In this document: positions 1-8,131 of the stretch, in pieces
Position numbering within the stretch: the first letter of the stretch is position 1
How the letters are laid out: each line of letters starts with the position of its first letter
From: Ophiostoma sp. CBS 140.51
Taxonomy: Eukaryota; Ascomycota; Sordariomycetes; Ophiostomatales; Ophiostomataceae
Assembly: GCA_029298735.1 (NCBI GenBank)
Contig: JANSLP010000570.1
Span: forward strand, 1 to 11,037
Length of the DNA stretch: 11,037 nt
Reading direction: 5' to 3'
The notes under the pieces: generated by a model
What the model was told of the DNA's origin: nothing
What the model saw: only the letters and a program-made list of their open reading frames with translations
Database searches by the model: none
Made by a program: the position numbers and the translations under genes

Positions 1-1081
1 AAAAAGAAAGAAAGTAGAAGATGAAGAAAGCAAAAAGGCGCAGTGACCAACAGAAAAAACATGGACCAAGAAACGGTAGCAACAGAAAAGGGTGAAAAGA
101 GTGCCAGCAGTATTAAGCGGCGACCTTCTTCCGGGTTTTCGCTTGGGATATTTCTTGTTGCCTCAGACCTCATAATAGTTTTTGCCAAGCCCCATAACAA
201 GCATGGCAATAATGGAAATATGAGGGCAATTGAAAGGAAATTCAAAATCAGGTCAGATCACCGAACCCTTTAAATATGAACTCATTGGATGATACATAGC
301 TTCCATCACGATCTTACCGATGTCGATTTTCATAATCGCAATCATGGCATATTGTCGTCCACAACCCTTTTCTCACATAATCTCCACCAGACTCGAATTT
401 TCTTTCCCCTGGCCATCCATGTTTTCGACTGTTCTCGACCAGCGGTTTGGCCCTTTTCTGCCCCAGTCTTCCCCACAGAAGCTGCACCCGTTTTTGCTTG
501 TCTGTTTTCCTTTTCTTCCCTTCTTTTTTTCTCCGAGCCGACGTTGAGATCCATCATTATGCGTGCGGTATATCCTAAAAACAGAACAGATACCGTGATA
601 CCAAGACTGGAAGAAACCCGCCTCCCTCTGGGGTAAAAAGCCTATTTTGAGAGGTATGTAGCCCGCAAGAAAGATACTGATATTTTCCTTACCGTTTTGC
701 TGTCCCTCCGCGGCCACTCCGACTTTCCGTGCCAAGTCTATTGGACTCAAGCAGTCTTTTGCCGACCCGAAAACGTCGATAATATACAATATACAAGATA
801 GCATATATACACGTACATGGACCAGGGCCAACTCTATTATTGACCCGGTGGGATAATTCCAGACGAAAGCAAGAATAGACAATGTGGATGCAGGGTGACC
901 GAGAAGAGGCAAACCCACTCTGAACCTTCTTTCCCCTCCGCTGTTAAGGTCATTTTATTATTGATATCATAATGCCGGCGTCGTAGGTAAGTCATCGACT
1001 GCAATGGCAGCAGCCAGCACTAGGAACTACTTTTTATGCGATGTAGATCGAGGGCAATTCAAAATGGCCATGGTATACTTA
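1..1081. other. Non-coding DNA upstream of the quinoprotein gene
   Basis: I see no convincing gene here. The stretch opens with a purine-rich tract (about 1-38) and has a strongly CT-rich tract at about 455-535. An AT-rich patch at 781-794 is a 7-bp unit (aatatac) repeated twice. A minus-strand frame open from 918 to 373 lacks an ATG at its upstream end (first ATG at 804) and resembles no family I know, so I treat it as chance. A consensus splice donor, AG|GTAAGT, lies at 985-992 and might belong to a 5'-UTR intron of the downstream gene. Confidence 0.55.
65..80 (+). repeat. 16-bp exact direct repeat, copy 1
   Basis: The 16-mer accaagaaacggtagc occurs here and again, exactly and in the same orientation, at 3545-3560. 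The flanks do not match on either side. Both copies are in non-coding DNA, on either side of the quinoprotein gene. A 16-bp exact match is unlikely by chance in a window this size (roughly one in a hundred for random sequence), but I cannot tell what produced it. Confidence 0.6.
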
Positions 1082-1474
1082 TATATAACCATCCTCTCTC
1101 TAAGGAATGACGGGACGTCTCTTCCGCGTGTATACTTTATAACGACCGTCATCGTCACGATTGGGTAGAGTTTGATTAATCTACGGGGGCGAGCGTTCCC
1201 CTCTTTTGGTCCTCTTTGGGCGACGTCTATGTTTATATTGTAATATTGGGTTTGGTGTTAGTGGCGAGGCGCGTATATGAACCCGGCGAGGGGATGGACA
1301 GGCTCGTTTGCGCGCTCGCAGGAGGGCGGTAGAAAGAAAAGAAGGTGATTGTAGTGTTGACCTTGTCCTTCTCTTCTCTTTCTCCTTCTTACAGTCCTTT
1401 CTGATTCTCTCTTTCGTCGTCTAACTACCGACTGTGCGAACTCGACACGACATCCGCCAACCACATTCACCACA
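1082..1474 (+). promoter_or_regulatory. Putative promoter and leader of the AA12-like gene
   Basis: A TATATAA box lies at 1082-1088 and further AT-rich boxes lie at about 1131-1140 and 1229-1245. A CT-rich tract at 1361-1420 precedes the ATG by about 55 bp, as is common at fungal transcription start sites. Two short upstream reading frames begin at ATG 1277 (23 codons) and ATG 1294 (12 codons); no ATG occurs between 1297 and 1474. If transcription starts in or after the CT tract, these uORFs are not in the mRNA. An acceptor-like cttacag ends at 1394. Box assignments are by eye. Confidence 0.4.
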
Positions 1475-2902
1475 ATGATGCGCCTCACACTCGTTGCGGC
1501 GGCCCTCGCGGGGCTCGTCAGCGCCGACATCCCGAAGCTGCCCTTGCCGGCGTCCTGTAGCGGCGTCTCTGCTCCCCATTTCCCGGCCATGACTCTGGCC
1601 GACGGCTGGAAGGTCACCAAGATTCTGGGTGGCCTCAAACAGGTCCGCGTCGTCATCTGGGACCCGCTCGGCCACATGCTCGTGTCGCAGGCTACCAAGG
1701 GTATCTCGGTGCACACGTTCGGCGATGACGGCTGTGTCAACAGCACAACGATGCTCGTCAGCAACATTGCCTTGAACCAGGGTCTGGCCCTGACGCCCGA
1801 CGGCAAGACCTTGTACGCCAGCTCGGAGCGCGCGGCGTTCTCGTGGACGTATGACCCGGTGACGATGAAGGTGTCGAACCAGAAGACGGCGATTGGCGGC
1901 ATTGACCAGGGCATCCACTCGACTCGCAATTTGCTGGTGGTGCAGTCGCAGCCGAACCTGTTACTCCTCCAAGCGGGAAGCAATGCCAACTTCGATTATG
2001 CGGCGCAGGACAAGGCCACAGGTCGGGCGATTGTCAAGATTTTCGACATGAGCAAGGCCCCCGCGGCGGGCTACAACTACAAGACGGACGGCGAGGTGCT
2101 GGGATATGGACTGCGTAACGAGATTGGTTTCACGGCGGATCCCAATGGCCACATCTGGGGCGTTGAGAACAGCGGCGATGTAAGTCAATCTGTGCACTCG
2201 CAAAGAAAGACTCCTCTTGAAAAGTCGACTGACAACATCAGGACTTCACCCGCACGGTGAGCGGTCGTCGTACCGACATCCACAAGGACAACCCGGCCGA
2301 GAAGCTCAACTACCGTAAGTCACAGTCGAAGAAGAGTCGATCTGGAAAAAGCACTAACAACTTCAGTCGGCGATCCTCTCAAGACCCGCGATGTCTGGTA
2401 CGGCTACCCGCAGTGCTTTGCCGTCTGGGACCCTTCGTCGTTCTCGGACAACAAGGCTCTCAAGACGGGCAGCCACTTTGTCCTGGCGCCCAACAGCAGT
2501 TATTCCGACGACACCTGCAACGGCAAAGCCCAGGCGCCGCGCCTCACCTTCCAGGCTCACAGCGCTCCCATCATGAACACGTTCGACGCCGATGCCAAAA
2601 ACATGTACGTTACCTTCCACGGCTCCTGGGACCGCCAGCCGGCCACGGGCTTCAAAGTCGTTCAGATTCCCTTCACCAAGCTTGCCGACGGCCGCTACGA
2701 TCCTGTGGCACCCGCCGACAGCATGAAGGGCTACAACGACATTTGGGCGGCGTCGAACCCCGGCTCGTGCACGGCCAATGGTCTCACCCAAAGCAACTGC
2801 ATCCGGTTGTCGGCGGCATCGTGGGATCCGGCGGGTCGCGGGCTGTTTATCGGAAGCGACAATGCCGCCGAGGGCGAGGTCTTCATCCTGTCAAAGAAGT
2901 AG
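1475..2902 (+). CDS. Secreted glucose/sorbosone dehydrogenase-type quinoprotein (AA12-like pyranose dehydrogenase)
   Basis: Exons 1475-2179, 2242-2314 and 2367-2902 encode 437 aa; both introns (62 and 52 nt) have GTAAGT donors. The start is the first of two adjacent ATGs, in CACAATGATG. Residues 1-17 form a signal peptide (hydrophobic core, likely cleavage after VSA-17), so the enzyme should be extracellular. The rest fits a six-bladed beta-propeller of the soluble quinoprotein family. Marks seen are HSTR with His148 (probably the general base), GLRN with Arg214-Asn215 (matching the PQQ-contacting Arg-Asn of soluble glucose dehydrogenase), DIHKDNPAEKLNYLGDP around the second splice junction, and HGSWDR at 344-349. 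Six cysteines (28, 87, 276, 310, 394, 404) could form three disulfides; N-glycosylation sequons lie at Asn89 and Asn302. The expected reaction is PQQ- and Ca-dependent oxidation of free sugars, passing electrons to an acceptor such as a copper oxygenase. No cytochrome or cellulose-binding domain is attached, unlike basidiomycete CcPDH. The family call is strong; substrate and PQQ use are inferred. Confidence 0.9.
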
Positions 2903-2915
2903 GCGAGGAAGTGCG

Positions 2916-2938
2916 AAGCGAGAAGCGAGAAGCGAGAA
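2916..2938 (+). repeat. 7-bp tandem repeat after the quinoprotein stop codon
   Basis: The unit aagcgag is repeated three times in a row (2916-2922, 2923-2929, 2930-2936) and followed by aa. It begins 13 bp after the stop codon and so lies in the probable 3' UTR. It looks like replication slippage in a purine-rich stretch and may vary between strains. Confidence 0.8.
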
Positions 2939-2969
2939 ACGGCGAAGGAGGCTGGTTGCTCGGTTGTCT

Positions 2970-2991
2970 CTGATATGATTCATCATATCAG
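2970..2991 (+). other. Perfect 9-bp inverted repeat (hairpin) in the 3' UTR
   Basis: CTGATATGA at 2970-2978 is exactly complementary to TCATATCAG at 2983-2991, leaving a 4-nt TTCA loop. It lies 67 bp past the stop codon of the quinoprotein gene. Nuclear Pol II genes do not use hairpin terminators of the bacterial kind, so this would act, if at all, in the mRNA (stability or 3'-end processing) or as a small palindromic binding site. Confidence 0.65.
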
Positions 2992-3544
2992 TTGGCTGGT
3001 AGAATAGCAAAGTGGTATCCTGGCGGAGAAGGGAAAGAGGAGAAGACTGAAAGATGTATCGTGAAGAAGTATTAAAGGAATTCAAAGGTGTATCCAAAGG
3101 ATGAACCGAAAGGATTGGGATCAGGCTGGACTGCTGCTGCTGTCCCTCTTGCCCTTCTTTGGGAGTTAGTAACTTGGTTGCGTCTCCAATAACACATGAT
3201 AATGAGGTCTGTGGTCTCGTTGTCCGTCTTCTTGCCCTTTGTCATGGAGCCTTTGGTCTCGGTCTTCGGACGGTGAAATGGTCCCGTAATTTTGAATGAA
3301 TGGAAAAATAACTATGCTGCCTGCCGGCGACGCGCCATGGCTACATCGCGTCCTTTTTGTCCTTTTTAGCTGCTCTTCCTTCGTCCGAAGATGTGAAAAT
3401 GTTGACGGAAAGTGCCGGTTATGTACGAAGTATGCATAGCGGCGAAGTTGGCCATTCTTGCTGAACGATCCTTCTCGCCAAGACAGGTCCACATGTCCTT
3501 GCAAAAATCAAAAGGAAGAAAAAAAAGAAGGCTGAACGGCGAAT

Positions 3545-3560
3545 ACCAAGAAACGGTAGC
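3545..3560 (+). repeat. 16-bp exact direct repeat, copy 2
   Basis: This is an exact copy, same orientation, of accaagaaacggtagc at 65-80, 3,480 bp away. No longer alignment between the two sites is visible by eye. Confidence 0.6.
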
Positions 3561-3668
3561 CTTAAGCCTCAAGAACCTCTCTCATATGACAAAAGGAGCT
3601 TTTGTCCTGTCCGGGATTGGTGCAGCTCATCAAGGGAAATGAACATGCATAATCGATACCACTTGATA

Positions 3669-3971
3669 TCAGACTCTGCTCCATATCAGAGGTGCATCTC
3701 CAGCCCCACACGGGCTTCCTCTTTTGGTATTGTCGTGTCCTTCGCCTGGCCTTGTGCATTGGTTGAAGTTGGATCCATGCCGATGTCCGGAGATACAAGG
3801 GTATTCAGGGTCCTCGAGGATCCTCAACGGATCGCCATCGCCATACATCGCCAGGGACACACAATTCGCATCCTTCCTCCTCATTGAGGGTAGCAGCGCC
3901 AAGCAGGCCGCGACGAAAAAGAAGAGAAAGAAGAGAAAGAGAATGCGAGAAAGATGGAGCGGCCTCGTCAT
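3669..3971 (-). CDS. Weak candidate for a small secreted cysteine-containing protein
   Basis: A single-exon frame of 100 aa opens at an ATG on the minus strand and ends in TGA. The N-terminus looks like a signal peptide: a short basic stretch with Arg3 and Arg9, then a hydrophobic core at about 10-28 rich in Leu and Phe. The remaining 70 residues are polar and hold four cysteines (37, 59, 72, 88), an even number as in disulfide-bonded small secreted proteins. Against it, the hydrophobic core is the complement of a purine tandem repeat (3915-3945), and a polypyrimidine strand will always read as Leu/Phe/Ser. An 82-codon ATG frame also lies on the opposite strand (3639-3887). No splice sites support either one and I recognise no family, so this remains a hypothesis. 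Confidence 0.22.
   Translation of the reverse strand: MTRPLHLSRILFLFFLFFFVAACLALLPSMRRKDANCVSLAMYGDGDPLRILEDPEYPCISGHRHGSNFNQCTRPGEGHDNTKRGSPCGAGDAPLIWSRV
3915..3945 (+). repeat. Purine-rich tract with 9-bp tandem repeat
   Basis: The unit gaagagaaa occurs twice in tandem (3921-3929, 3930-3938) within an almost pure A/G tract. On the minus strand it supplies the Leu/Phe core of the candidate small secreted protein at 3971-3669, which makes that candidate's signal peptide ambiguous. Confidence 0.75.
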
Positions 3972-4706
3972 GGATCGTCGCGATTACGTCGTTAGAACGC
4001 ACAGCCTGGCGGTAAGTGCGAGGGGGCGAGTAGGCAGGACGTCAACAAGCGAAAAACTCCGCATCTTGACTGACTCGATGTTGCAAAAAGGATCGTGCCT
4101 GGATCTGAGAGTGTGAAGTGTATTTCCACGCGACGTTGTTTGGGTTTTGAGTTGACGTTGGATGTTTAAAAAAGAGTGGATCTCGAAAACTCGCATTGTA
4201 AAGCCCGAAAAGGACTAGCGCGCCTGCCAATGCTCTTTGACAAGCTCTGGGCAGTGCCAGAAAAGCTTGGGGCCTGGCTTGGATCACGGGCCCACCGAAA
4301 CCCACCAAAATCCACTGAAAGCTCCTTCCCGCCAAACCCAATTAGGTTTCATAGCGCGAGTGCTGCGCTCCTTCCCTCTCGCGCCTCTCTGTTTTGTTTT
4401 GCAGTCTTTTGTGTCTGGTCTTTTGTGAACAAAAAAGGAAGGCAGCGCAGGGCAAAGACGGTTTGACGGCAGCCACGATCAACGACTCACACAAATTGAG
4501 AAGAGAGGCAAGAGCCCCCCACTTCCCGCGCTTACGTCCCCTGGATCGCTCTTGCCCTCTTCAGAGAGTTTGGGTTCGTTTGCCGTTTTCTGCTTGTCTG
4601 TTGGCTGTCGAACATTGACGTCGTATCTCGCATTGTTCTTTGACTGAAGGTTCTTTTTTTTCTCTTCCGACCATCGTGCATTCAGCCCTTTCATACCATG
4701 TCTCAC

Positions 4707-4748
4707 GCCAGTTTGTAGTGGCTGCCAGTTTGTAGTGGCTGCCAGTTT
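4707..4748 (+). repeat. 17-bp tandem repeat, about 2.5 copies
   Basis: The unit gccagtttgtagtggct occupies 4707-4723 and is repeated exactly at 4724-4740. A partial third copy (gccagttt) runs to 4748. It is a minisatellite-like duplication in non-coding DNA; copy number may differ between isolates. Confidence 0.9.
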
Positions 4749-5675
4749 CCGTTGTTGGCTGATCGTTCTTCGTACCTCGTACTTCAGCCCATTCCAACTG
4801 GTAGGATAGGGCAACAAGATAGGGAAATGAGAAGAAGCAAGAAAAAAGTAAGAAAATCGAGATTATTTTCACCGTCTGACTGCAGCTCCATGTCTGCTCT
4901 GCCAGCAACCGCTTCCCCTCAAATGACAGGGCGTTTGCGGGCTTCAAAACGCGTTACAGGGCATTGCGCTTTGCTATTTCATTCGCTCCTTCCGTCTCGT
5001 TTGTGAATTGGTCTCATCGTCGCCCCTGCCCTTTCCTGTTACCAGTTGTCCATGCATCTCCAATGCATCGTGCCTTCCGTGGTGCGTCTTACTTTTGGCG
5101 GCGCAACATCCGGCCGGCAGCCAGTACTGGGTATTTTATGGCCACCGTTAGAGTTCTCAGTGTTCTCAGTGGCTTATTGTCCTCGTCCCTTTGTCGTTGA
5201 TGCCGGCACTCAAATTCGGCCTATGTCCAATCCGCGTAAGGGCACTGGGTCCCAAAGGGTTGCCCCATACCCACACGACACACACCATCCCATTCCATCG
5301 TGCGGTTCACAGCCTCAGGCTCTCCGTAAGGCTGCTCTGACGCCCCAAACAAAAGAACCCTTCCCTTCTGTGCCTCTGAAAAGGGCACTCTTTTTTGTCC
5401 CTCGTTCTCGCATTCTCTCATTTTTCAGTGGGTCGCGCCTGCCGTTCCTGCCCAGACAAACGCCCAGACGCACTGGAAAATTAAGCTTTTTCCCTTCCAT
5501 AATTTTTCGTGGTGTATTGCCGCATTGGGCATCGTGGCTGATCGAACTTTCCTCCCCGAGTGCCGTCCCAAGTGGTCCACAGGAAAGAAGGAAAGAGCGA
5601 CTCCAGTCTGCTGCTGCGCCTTTTCTTCATGTGGTTGTCGTATTTTGTTCTCGCATTCTAATGCCCCTTTTAGGT

Positions 5676-5781
5676 ATCGTTTGATTTTGTTGCTTTGTCT
5701 TGTACCTCGATTTGCGCTTGTTTTCTTCCATCCACTCCTTGCTCCTTAGAACGGTCGTCATCGTTTAATTTTGTTGCCTTG
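5676..5781 (+). repeat. Imperfect 22-bp direct repeat upstream of the MFS gene
   Basis: Positions 5676-5697 and 5760-5781 match at 20 of 22 bases (shared core attttgttgc), 84 bp apart and both just upstream of the CT-rich start region. They could be paired regulatory sites, but the sequence is T-rich and of low complexity, so chance similarity is a real possibility. Confidence 0.4.
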
Positions 5782-5790
5782 AGCTTCTTT

Positions 5791-6042
5791 GATATATTGT
5801 TCCATTCTTTTTTTTCTACCCATATCTTCAAAAGATAAATACTCCCGTCCTCCCTTTTCCATCAAGGATTTGGATTACATTATTCTCGAATATATTCAGC
5901 ATCGACCATCTCTTGGCAGCACCAACACCCTCAATCTCACCATCACCATACCTGACACTACCCCCATCACCGTCAACATCAACAACAACACCTCCACCGC
6001 TGCCATCAGCACCACCTCTACCATCACACAACAACCTTCAAC
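5791..6042 (+). promoter_or_regulatory. Core promoter and CA-rich leader of the MFS gene
   Basis: A TATA-like GATATATT at 5791-5798 is followed by a CT-rich tract at about 5800-5829. A CA-rich leader rich in ACC and ATC repeats then runs from about 5920 to 6042. No ATG occurs between about 5665 and the start codon at 6043, which supports that start and indicates an unstructured leader suited to scanning. The transcription start itself is not visible. Confidence 0.5.
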
Positions 6043-8131
6043 ATGTATCTGGCTTACAAATACATCAAGAGAAAGCGCCAGGAGAAGCGCGATCGGCTCG
6101 AGGAAGAAGAGGAGGAACGCCAAAGACAGGCTGCTGGTGCCTCTGGACTGGCCGGCGACATCAATGGCGTGCCAGTGAACCGTGACGGTGTTGTGGCCGG
6201 TCATGGCCGTGGCGAGTCCCTTGAGCCTCTTCAGCCCGGAGCAATTCCCTCGACGAATGTTGCCGAGAAGAAGGCCAAGGCCAAGAAGGCAGAGCCCACA
6301 CCGGAGGAGAAGGCCGAGAAGAAGCGCCGCTACATCTACCGCTGCAAGGTCATTTTCGGCCTCATGATGCCGTTTACACTGCAAGGCCTGGACACAACCA
6401 TTGTCGCGTCGGCTCTTCCCTTTATTGCATCTGATTTTAGTAAGTTCTCTCCCCTTATTTTGTTGTTGATCACTCCCTAACCCCTTAGACCAAATTGCCC
6501 AACTCAATTGGATCATTTCCGCTTTCAACCTGACCTCTGCCGCCTTCCTGCCCTTCTGGAGTCAAACCGCCGACATCTTTGGCCGCCACGCCACGATCCA
6601 CGCTACCCTCGTCGTCATGCTCATTGGCTCTGCCATCTGCACGGGTGCCCCGACCAACGCTTTCGGTGTTTTGCTGCTCGGCCGTGCTCTCCAGGGCGTC
6701 GGTGCCAGCGGCATCAACATTTGTGTGCGCACAATTCTGGCTGACCGCGTCTCGCTCAAGGAGTATGCTCTGCACTGGACGCTGTTTGCTTTGATTTCGG
6801 CCTTTAGCTTCAGTGTCGGCCCCGTCATTGGCGGTTACCTGACAGAAGCCAACTGGCGTTGGTGTTTCGCCATCAACCTGCCCGTCGCCGTCGTCGCCAT
6901 CATCATGGTCATTGTCCTCCTCCGCAACGACCTGCTCGGCCCTCAGCCGCTGCCCGAGCTGCAGCGCCACGACGTCTCGACGCACCACGGCCGCTTCCTT
7001 GCTCGCATTAGCACTCTCGACTTTGGCGGCCAGTTCTTGTTCCTGTGGGGTCTGGGCCTGATTATTTTGGCTCTGACCTGGGGTGGCAGCGCGTTCGGCT
7101 GGAACACTGCTCACGTCTTGGCTCCCCTCGTCATTGGTTTCGCCCTGACCGTCGCCTGGGTCATCTACGAGTACCTCATGTCTCCCGGCCGCGCCATGTC
7201 TCGTGTCTTCCCCACACAGCGGCCCATGATGCCGTGGGAGCTGCTCAGCAAGCGCGACATCGGCTTGCTGTTCTGGATCAACTTTAGCGTCGGCTCGGCC
7301 ATGTTCGCCAACCTCTACTTTATGGACCTGTACTTTGCACTGGTCGAGGGCAACAGCTCCAGCAAGGCCGGTATCTCGCTTCTGTATTTCCTGCCCGGTC
7401 TCGCCGTCGGCGCCTACTCGGCCATGTTCGCCTCCAACATCTGGCCCCGCCAGACCATCCACCCACTGCTGCTGGGTGGCATTACATCGGCCGTCGGTGT
7501 CACTGTCCTGGCTTACGCCGTCCACGCCCAGTACACCAACCTGGTTTACGGCATGATGGCTCTTTCTGGTCATGGTGTCGGCATCCGCATGAACCCCGGC
7601 TCGCTGCACGGCCTCGCTTTTTTCCCCAAGGAGACTGCTGCCATCAGCTGCATCGTCTCGTTTGCCCTGCCCTTTGGTGGTACCGTCACTTTGACACTCA
7701 TGTCTACCGTCTTCAACAACAAGGGCGGCTCGTCCACCGACATTGCCACTGTCCGCAACGCCATCATGTGGGCCTTTATTGCCATTATCCCCTTTATGTG
7801 GGTGTCTGTCGGCCTCACCACGCTGCTGGGCAACGTCTGGATCTTGAAGGACGACTCCCACGAGGTCGTCAACACCCCTTACCTCTGGAGCCTGCTCTTC
7901 CGCAAGCCCATTGTCCGTGAGAAGCGCACACGTGAAGCCGACGATCACTTTTCCAAGCAGACGCGTGCCGGTGTGACCACCAACGACGAGGAGAACGTCC
8001 TGGCAGAGGCCACGCTGCCCGGCCAGCCCGAGACGGCCGGTCACGAGCTGTCGGAGGTTGCACCGAAAGAAGACCAGAACCAGAACCAGCACCAGCCGCA
8101 GTACATCAACGGTGCCCAGAGCAACGCATAA
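6043..8131 (+). CDS. MFS transporter, 14-helix DHA2 drug:H+ antiporter type
   Basis: Exons 6043-6439 and 6489-8131 encode 679 aa; the 49-nt intron has GTAAGT, a CTAAC branch site and TTAG. Read through, it would stop at 6478-6480; splicing restores SDFNQIAQLNW. Fourteen hydrophobic helices can be placed between residues 103 and 583, including two central ones (311-333, 341-361) typical of DHA2. Family motifs are intact: LDTTIVASALP (motif D, 116-126), ADIFGR (motif A, 160-165), RALQGVGASG (motif B, 198-207), GPVIGGYL (motif C, 243-250), then NWRW. These indicate a plasma-membrane or vacuolar proton-coupled exporter of small organic compounds; the substrate cannot be read. Residues 1-100 are an unusually long, charged cytosolic extension: a basic/acidic run with six Glu (20-25), then Lys/Ala/Glu-rich 75-96. 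The 96-residue C-terminal tail ends Q/N-rich. The gene converges on the FMO gene. Confidence 0.93.
8073..8096 (+). repeat. Hexanucleotide repeat coding the Q/N-rich MFS tail
   Basis: Four tandem copies of accag[a/c] lie within the last exon. They encode part of the Gln/Asn-rich stretch at about residues 663-671 of the transporter. The hexamer keeps frame, so copy-number change would lengthen or shorten the tail without breaking the gene. Confidence 0.75.

Larger units (their letters stand above)
2903..3668. other. Intergenic DNA downstream of the quinoprotein gene
   Basis: The first part is the probable 3' UTR, with the 7-bp tandem repeat and the hairpin. Beyond about 3100 the longest frames (minus 3504-3166, and plus from about 3412 to 3642) resemble no known protein and have mixed third positions, so I leave them uncalled. 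The second copy of the 16-bp direct repeat is at 3545-3560. Confidence 0.5.
3972..5790. other. Long intergenic region upstream of the MFS gene
   Basis: About 1.8 kb without a supportable gene. It contains a 17-bp tandem repeat (4707-4748), a 9-bp doublet (gttctcagt at 5153-5161 and 5162-5170), a spaced pair of gcccagac (5450-5457 and 5462-5469) and many CT-rich runs. A plus frame is open from 5046 to 5684 (first ATG at 5052) but is Ser/Pro/Arg-rich with no recognisable motif. CCAAT boxes are seen at about 5058 and 5226. The region may be the extended promoter of the MFS gene or may hide an RNA gene; the sequence alone does not decide. Confidence 0.5.

Noticed and set aside
373..918. 181-codon minus-strand frame in the left non-coding region
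   Set aside because: No ATG at its upstream end (first ATG at 804), no recognisable motif, and its Lys/Arg-rich part is the complement of a CT-rich tract.
1258..1989. 243-codon minus-strand open frame opposite quinoprotein exon 1
   Set aside because: Antisense to a clearly coding exon, out of register with it, rich in Arg/Ser/Val from complementing GC-rich codons, and without any recognisable domain.
2257..2973. 238-codon plus-strand frame overlapping quinoprotein exons 2 and 3
   Set aside because: It reads straight through intron 2 in another frame. The spliced frame gives continuous quinoprotein homology, whereas this one gives Arg/Gly/Gln-rich nonsense.
4007..4090. Consensus GTAAGT donor on the plus strand near 4013 suggesting a spliced gene
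   Set aside because: No clear upstream coding exon or convincing acceptor. A GTAAGT hexamer is expected several times by chance in a window this long.
5404..5659. 13-bp repeat gttctcgcattct at 5404-5416 and 5647-5659
   Set aside because: A 13-mer pair is expected about once by chance in 11 kb, and both lie in pyrimidine-rich sequence.
5046..5684. 212-codon plus-strand open frame upstream of the MFS gene
   Set aside because: Starts from a non-ATG codon (first ATG 5052). Composition is Ser/Pro/Arg-rich without domain, signal or helix pattern, and it lies in a CT-rich region that lacks stop codons by composition.
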